DNA of 9,269 bases from an uncultured Lachnospiraceae bacterium (lineage in GTDB: Bacteria; Bacillota; Clostridia; Lachnospirales; Lachnospiraceae), in NCBI GenBank assembly GCA_910577065.1, contig CAJTLD010000011.1:13316-22584 (forward strand), written 5' to 3'. The position numbers and the translations under genes were made by a program. The notes beneath the pieces are model-generated. The model searched no databases, was not told the origin of the DNA, and was given only the letters and a program-made list of their open reading frames with translations. How positions within the stretch are numbered: the first letter of the stretch is position 1; each line of letters starts with the position of its first letter. This document shows positions 6,518 to 9,269 of the stretch, one piece after another.

Positions 6518-7801
6518 TCAATCCAAATCCTCCCTGGGTATCAGATAGCCGGATATACAGCAGCTTTTCTTCTCATCTACCATTACAAACCGGTTATTGG
6601 GCGAAGAAAGCACAATATCGCTCACCACTCCCACCGAGGTAATATCATGCTTGCTGCAAACCCAATAAATGCGATCTTCCGAAATAGAAAGTTCCAGAAT
6701 CTGATGGTTCCAGTCTTCCCCTCTTCCGCAGCTGGGTATGCAAATCCCCCGTATCCGGAACCTTAGCTGCCAGAAACGCGCCACCAGTTCCGAACCATAT
6801 CTGTTTAGATTCGTATTTCCAAGCATCAGGATCCCAAACCGCAGCGCGCCTTTCTTTACCTGCCTGTGGCGCTGCATGACGTCATAATCCTTGTCATGCA
6901 GGCACTTTATCATGCAGCCGGTATCTTGCGGCGCCCCGCCCCATATCATGCAGCCGCCCGGCTGCTGAAATTCCTTTTCCGTCACAAAACTGTCGTTCTC
7001 ACTGGACGAGTCATACAGCGGGCCTTCAAACATGGTTATTGTCGTCGCCGGGGAACTTCCGAATTTTTTCAGAAATTCCTGCACCAGGCGTTCCGTCTGG
7101 CTTGCATAATCCTCATACACATTATTTGACATTTCGCGGATATTTTCGATATGGCTGAAATAGTCCCTGGTAAAATTAGAAAACAAATGGATATCCACTC
7201 CATAGATACCAAAATAGAACAGCCAATTATTTTCTACAATATAACCTGCCTGCACCACCGGGACCGCGTAGCCTTCCATTTCCCCGATTAGTTTTAACGT
7301 ATCCCTGTCAGCCTGCTCAAAATGTATGCCGGGTTCTAACTCTTCCGGACTGCAGCTAATCGCCGTGCCGTTTCCATAGAGGAAATAGATTTGCTGTATT
7401 CCCGCATTTTTTAGAAACTGATACGGTGATTTTAAAAATTTTGTCAGATCTTCCTCTGCAGCGCCGCTTTCTTTGGTCTCCTCCATCAAAGCCAGCCGTT
7501 GAATCGGAGCGTAATACGGCAGTACAATTGTAGTTATATGATATTTTTTTAACATATAAATCAGTTTATTGAGATCTTTTAACGTATAACCGCCCAGAAT
7601 TAACATATCTATTTCTTTCGGAATCGTCTTTTCCTGCCGGAACAGATCCGAACTTTTTTTCTTCCTGCTGCTGCGGTAATAGCTTCCAACCATATAAATA
7701 TAATTTGTGGTTTTCTGATTATCTTTGTCAAATACACTTCCGATATGAAACAGGCTTCCATCCAGATTTTTAAACAAATAACGAAAATATCTTCCTCGCA
7801 T
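6518..7801 (-). CDS. Metallo-beta-lactamase-fold-like protein lacking the metal-binding residues (function unknown)
   Basis: The 427-residue protein shows no signal peptide or membrane helix and is probably cytoplasmic. The order of its motifs resembles large metallo-beta-lactamase-fold proteins. IDMLILGGYTLKDLNKL (64-80) lines up with the usual LxLSHxxxDHxxGL segment. It is followed by TTIVLPYYAPIQRLAL (90-105), where such proteins often have a vilPyxxPxxR pattern. FGILMLGNTNL (322-332) matches the usual xGxLLxGDxxL strand. GICIPSCGRGEDWN (352-365) matches the usual qxPHHGSxxNWN. In every case the ligands are gone: His to Gly, His/Asp to Thr, Asp to Lys, His to Asp, the GD aspartate to Asn, and His-His to Ser-Cys. 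A Cys/His cluster (C284, C296, C300, H302, H312) lies just before the GN motif. The frame is intact, so this is probably a maintained pseudoenzyme, with a binding or structural role by inference. Its start has AGGGAG ten bases upstream. It is divergent from murG, and the small membrane protein gene follows. Fold assignment is by eye. Confidence 0.6.
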   Translation of the reverse strand: MRGRYFRYLFKNLDGSLFHIGSVFDKDNQKTTNYIYMVGSYYRSSRKKKSSDLFRQEKTIPKEIDMLILGGYTLKDLNKLIYMLKKYHITTIVLPYYAPIQRLALMEETKESGAAEEDLTKFLKSPYQFLKNAGIQQIYFLYGNGTAISCSPEELEPGIHFEQADRDTLKLIGEMEGYAVPVVQAGYIVENNWLFYFGIYGVDIHLFSNFTRDYFSHIENIREMSNNVYEDYASQTERLVQEFLKKFGSSPATTITMFEGPLYDSSSENDSFVTEKEFQQPGGCMIWGGAPQDTGCMIKCLHDKDYDVMQRHRQVKKGALRFGILMLGNTNLNRYGSELVARFWQLRFRIRGICIPSCGRGEDWNHQILELSISEDRIYWVCSKHDITSVGVVSDIVLSSPNNRFVMVDEKKSCCISGYLIPREDLD

Positions 7802-7817
7802 TCCCCATTAACTCCCT

Positions 7818-7849
7818 GCGGCATTCTTTTATTGTTCCATAAACGCCGC
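7818..7849 (-). promoter_or_regulatory. Hairpin in the leader of the 427-residue gene
   Basis: On the minus strand GCGGC (7849-7845) pairs with GCCGC (7822-7818). An inner TTTAT pairs with ATAAA around the loop GGAACA, with an unpaired G on one side and AGAAT on the other. The hairpin ends one base before the AGGGAG ribosome site (7817-7812), so it could influence translation. It is not a recognised riboswitch. Confidence 0.3.
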
Positions 7850-7875
7850 CTTAACAGGCAGTCCGTTCAAGGTAT

Positions 7876-7903
7876 ATTTTAATGAATCCTAAGGTTTTTA
7901 CAA
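7876..7903 (-). promoter_or_regulatory. Candidate promoter of the 427-residue gene
   Basis: TTGTAA (7903-7898), 16 bases, then TAAAAT (7881-7876) on the minus strand, about 75 bases before the start codon. The -10 element matches 5 of 6 and the -35 element 4 of 6. The predicted leader of about 68 bases contains the hairpin annotated next to the ribosome site. Confidence 0.45.
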
Positions 7904-7911
7904 GTCTTTTC

Positions 7912-7937
7912 TTGACATTTTAACACAAGAGTATAAT
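7912..7937 (+). promoter_or_regulatory. Candidate sigma-A promoter of murG
   Basis: A perfect TTGACA (7912-7917) and a perfect TATAAT (7932-7937) are present but only 14 bases apart, shorter than the usual 16-18. Better-spaced but weaker -10 alternatives overlap it: TAATAT (7934-7939, 16 bases) and TATAGT (7937-7942, 19 bases). A promoter here is likely; which -10 is used is uncertain. Confidence 0.6.
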
Positions 7938-7976
7938 ATAGTTAGATATCAGCATGAAAGGAAAAGGTATTTTAAT

Positions 7977-9044
7977 ATGAAAAAAATTGTATTAACCGGA
8001 GGAGGGACAGCCGGGCATGTCACGCCGAATATCGCGCTGATCCCCGGACTGAAAGAAGCCTCGTATGAGATTAGCTACATTGGATCGTACCGCGGTATGG
8101 AAAAAGAATTGATAGAGGCCGAGCATATACCCTACTACGGAATTTCTTCCGGAAAACTCCGCCGTTACCTCGATCTCAAAAATCTTTCGGATCCCTTTAA
8201 AGTTATCAAAGGCTTCGGGCAGTCGCTGCGCCTTTTACGCAAACTCAAACCGGATATCGTCTTTTCAAAAGGCGGATTTGTTTCCGTGCCGGTTGTCCTT
8301 GCCGCCAAATTCCGTAAAATTCCCGTAATTATACACGAATCCGATATAACGCCCGGCCTTGCCAACAAAATTGCCATACCTGCCGCCAAAAAGGTCTGCT
8401 GCAATTTTTCGGAAACCTTAAAATACCTTCCCAGAGACAAAGCCGTCCTGACCGGATCGCCCATCCGCCAGGAACTGCTGTCCGGCAATCCGGAGTACGC
8501 GCGTTCTTACTGCCATTTTAATTCCAAAAAACCCGTGCTTTTGGTAATCGGGGGGAGTTCCGGTTCCAAAGCCATCAATGACGCCGTCCGCGCCAAGCTT
8601 CCCGCGCTTTTAAAAGAGTTTCAGATCATACACCTGTGCGGAAAAGGAAATTTGGACGACAGCCAGGCCAAAACTGCCGGATACGCCCAGTTTGAATACG
8701 TCAGCCAGCAGTTAAAAGATATGTTCGCCCTTGCCGACGTCGTCATATCCCGGGCCGGGGCCAATGCAATCTGCGAACTGCTTGCGCTCCGCAAACCGAA
8801 TATCCTTATCCCGCTTCCAGCCGCGGCCAGCAGGGGCGATCAGATTCTAAATGCAAAATCCTTTGAAAAACAGGGCTTTTCTTTCGTATTAGAGGAAGAA
8901 AATTTAACGGCCGACACCCTTTGTTCTGCCGTGCGTACCGTATCGGCCAACCAAACCGGCTATAAAAAGGCAATGCGTAAAAGCGGCCAAATGGACTCGA
9001 TTGAGACGATTTTACAGTTAATTGAAAAAGAGCTTGCACATTAG
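7977..9044 (+). CDS. murG: MurG: UDP-GlcNAc:lipid I N-acetylglucosaminyltransferase
   Basis: The product (355 residues, normal length) transfers GlcNAc from UDP-GlcNAc to lipid I on the inner face of the membrane, making lipid II for peptidoglycan. Two Rossmann-like halves are visible. The N-terminal one has the glycine loop LTGGGTAGHVTPN (6-18, with H14) and FSKGGFVSVPVVLA, then IHESDITPGLANK, the Firmicute form of the acceptor-site motif. The C-terminal one has VIGGSSGSKAIND (from about 190), with SRAGANAICELL (258-269), where E267 is the expected UDP-GlcNAc ribose contact, and PLPAAASRGDQ. The ribosome site AGGAAAAGG (7959-7967) lies nine bases before the ATG. The gene is not flanked by other cell-wall genes such as mraY, ftsW or murD, so it is a stand-alone copy, possibly a second murG beside one in a division cluster. 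Its stop overlaps the convergent HIT-family gene by four bases. Confidence 0.93.
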   Translation: MKKIVLTGGGTAGHVTPNIALIPGLKEASYEISYIGSYRGMEKELIEAEHIPYYGISSGKLRRYLDLKNLSDPFKVIKGFGQSLRLLRKLKPDIVFSKGGFVSVPVVLAAKFRKIPVIIHESDITPGLANKIAIPAAKKVCCNFSETLKYLPRDKAVLTGSPIRQELLSGNPEYARSYCHFNSKKPVLLVIGGSSGSKAINDAVRAKLPALLKEFQIIHLCGKGNLDDSQAKTAGYAQFEYVSQQLKDMFALADVVISRAGANAICELLALRKPNILIPLPAAASRGDQILNAKSFEKQGFSFVLEEENLTADTLCSAVRTVSANQTGYKKAMRKSGQMDSIETILQLIEKELAH

Positions 9045-9058
9045 TGCAAGCCCTTTTT
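9025..9058. terminator. Bidirectional terminator covering the ends of murG and the HIT gene
   Basis: GCTTGCAC (9032-9039), loop ATTA (9040-9043) and GTGCAAGC (9044-9051) form an 8-bp stem. The stem extends outward by AAAAAG/CTTTTT (9025-9030 with 9053-9058) across one A-C mismatch, which is a G-U pair in the minus-strand RNA. T runs follow on both strands. The stop codons of the two convergent genes lie in the loop and its edge. Confidence 0.85.
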
Positions 9059-9269
9059 TATCTGTTCGCATATTTCTTTTGTCTCTTCTTCCGTAAATGT
9101 CTCATGGTTCCAAATCAAAATATCGTCATTTTTCATCCCCACATAACGCGGTATCAAATGCAGATGAAAATGGAACACCGTCTGCCCCGCTACTTCTTTG
9201 TTGTTCTGCACAAGGTTAAATCCATCGCAGCGAAGCGCCCGCGTCATATGAATGGCAAGCTTTTTCGCA
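9041..9269 (-). CDS. HIT-family (histidine triad) nucleotide-binding protein, C-terminal part
   Basis: Only the last 75 or so codons are present; the frame is open to the right edge and the N-terminus lies beyond it. The protein contains the diagnostic histidine triad HFHLHLIPRY. It is preceded by CDGFNLVQNN and AGQTVF, which place it with the Hint-like branch. This branch consists of small soluble dimeric hydrolases that cleave purine nucleoside phosphoramidates or similar nucleotide conjugates, with the central His as nucleophile. The residues upstream of the internal ATG at 9247 (AKKLAIHMTRAL) fit the usual helix of the family, so that ATG is not the start. The C-terminal tail after the triad (about 40 residues) is normal. 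The gene converges on murG with a four-base overlap of stop codons. Confidence 0.93.
   Translation of the reverse strand, partial: AKKLAIHMTRALRCDGFNLVQNNKEVAGQTVFHFHLHLIPRYVGMKNDDILIWNHETFTEEETKEICEQIKKGLH

Noticed and set aside
7609..7824. A 71-codon minus-strand frame starting with MPQGVNGECEED at 7824.
   Set aside because: It is an out-of-frame shadow of the start of the 427-residue gene, with no family features.

Overview
The window looks like a chromosomal segment of a spore-forming, low-to-mid G+C Clostridia, most like a member of the Lachnospiraceae. The evidence is a spoIID gene followed by a spoIIQ-like gene, the 448-residue Firmicute form of glucose-6-phosphate isomerase, A-rich intergenic regions, strong AGGAGG-type ribosome sites and sigma-A-type promoters. 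No tRNA, rRNA, CRISPR, insertion sequence, integrase or phage gene is visible. Most of the window is ordinary core genome.

Left part (1-2424). Read on the minus strand, rsmA (16S rRNA dimethyltransferase) comes first. It is followed by spoIID (a peptidoglycan lytic transglycosylase of the engulfment machinery) and by the 5' part of a gene that I take to be spoIIQ (a forespore membrane anchor or M23-type protein), which runs off the left edge. The rsmA-spoIID junction is unusual. A 29-bp perfect palindrome followed by seven T forms an intrinsic terminator for rsmA, and its 3' arm contains the spoIID start codon. A sigma-E-like promoter overlapping the rsmA stop would start transcription at the A of that ATG, which would make spoIID mRNA leaderless.

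Middle part (2425-6082). A plus-strand orphan hybrid histidine kinase has two membrane helices, a large extracytoplasmic sensor, HisKA, HATPase and a receiver domain. It converges on pgi across a strong bidirectional terminator. pgi has its own good sigma-A promoter.

Right part (6083-9269). Upstream of pgi on the minus strand are two uncharacterised genes. One encodes a 110-residue single-pass membrane protein. The other encodes a 427-residue protein that reads as a metallo-beta-lactamase-fold protein that has lost its metal ligands, so it is probably a pseudoenzyme. Diverging from it is a stand-alone murG (lipid II synthesis). murG converges on a HIT-family gene that is cut by the right edge. 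The two stop codons overlap within the loop of a shared terminator hairpin.

The items most worth a second look are the spoIID start/terminator/promoter overlap and the degenerate metallo-beta-lactamase-like protein with its small membrane neighbour. I see no convincing complete new multi-gene system.
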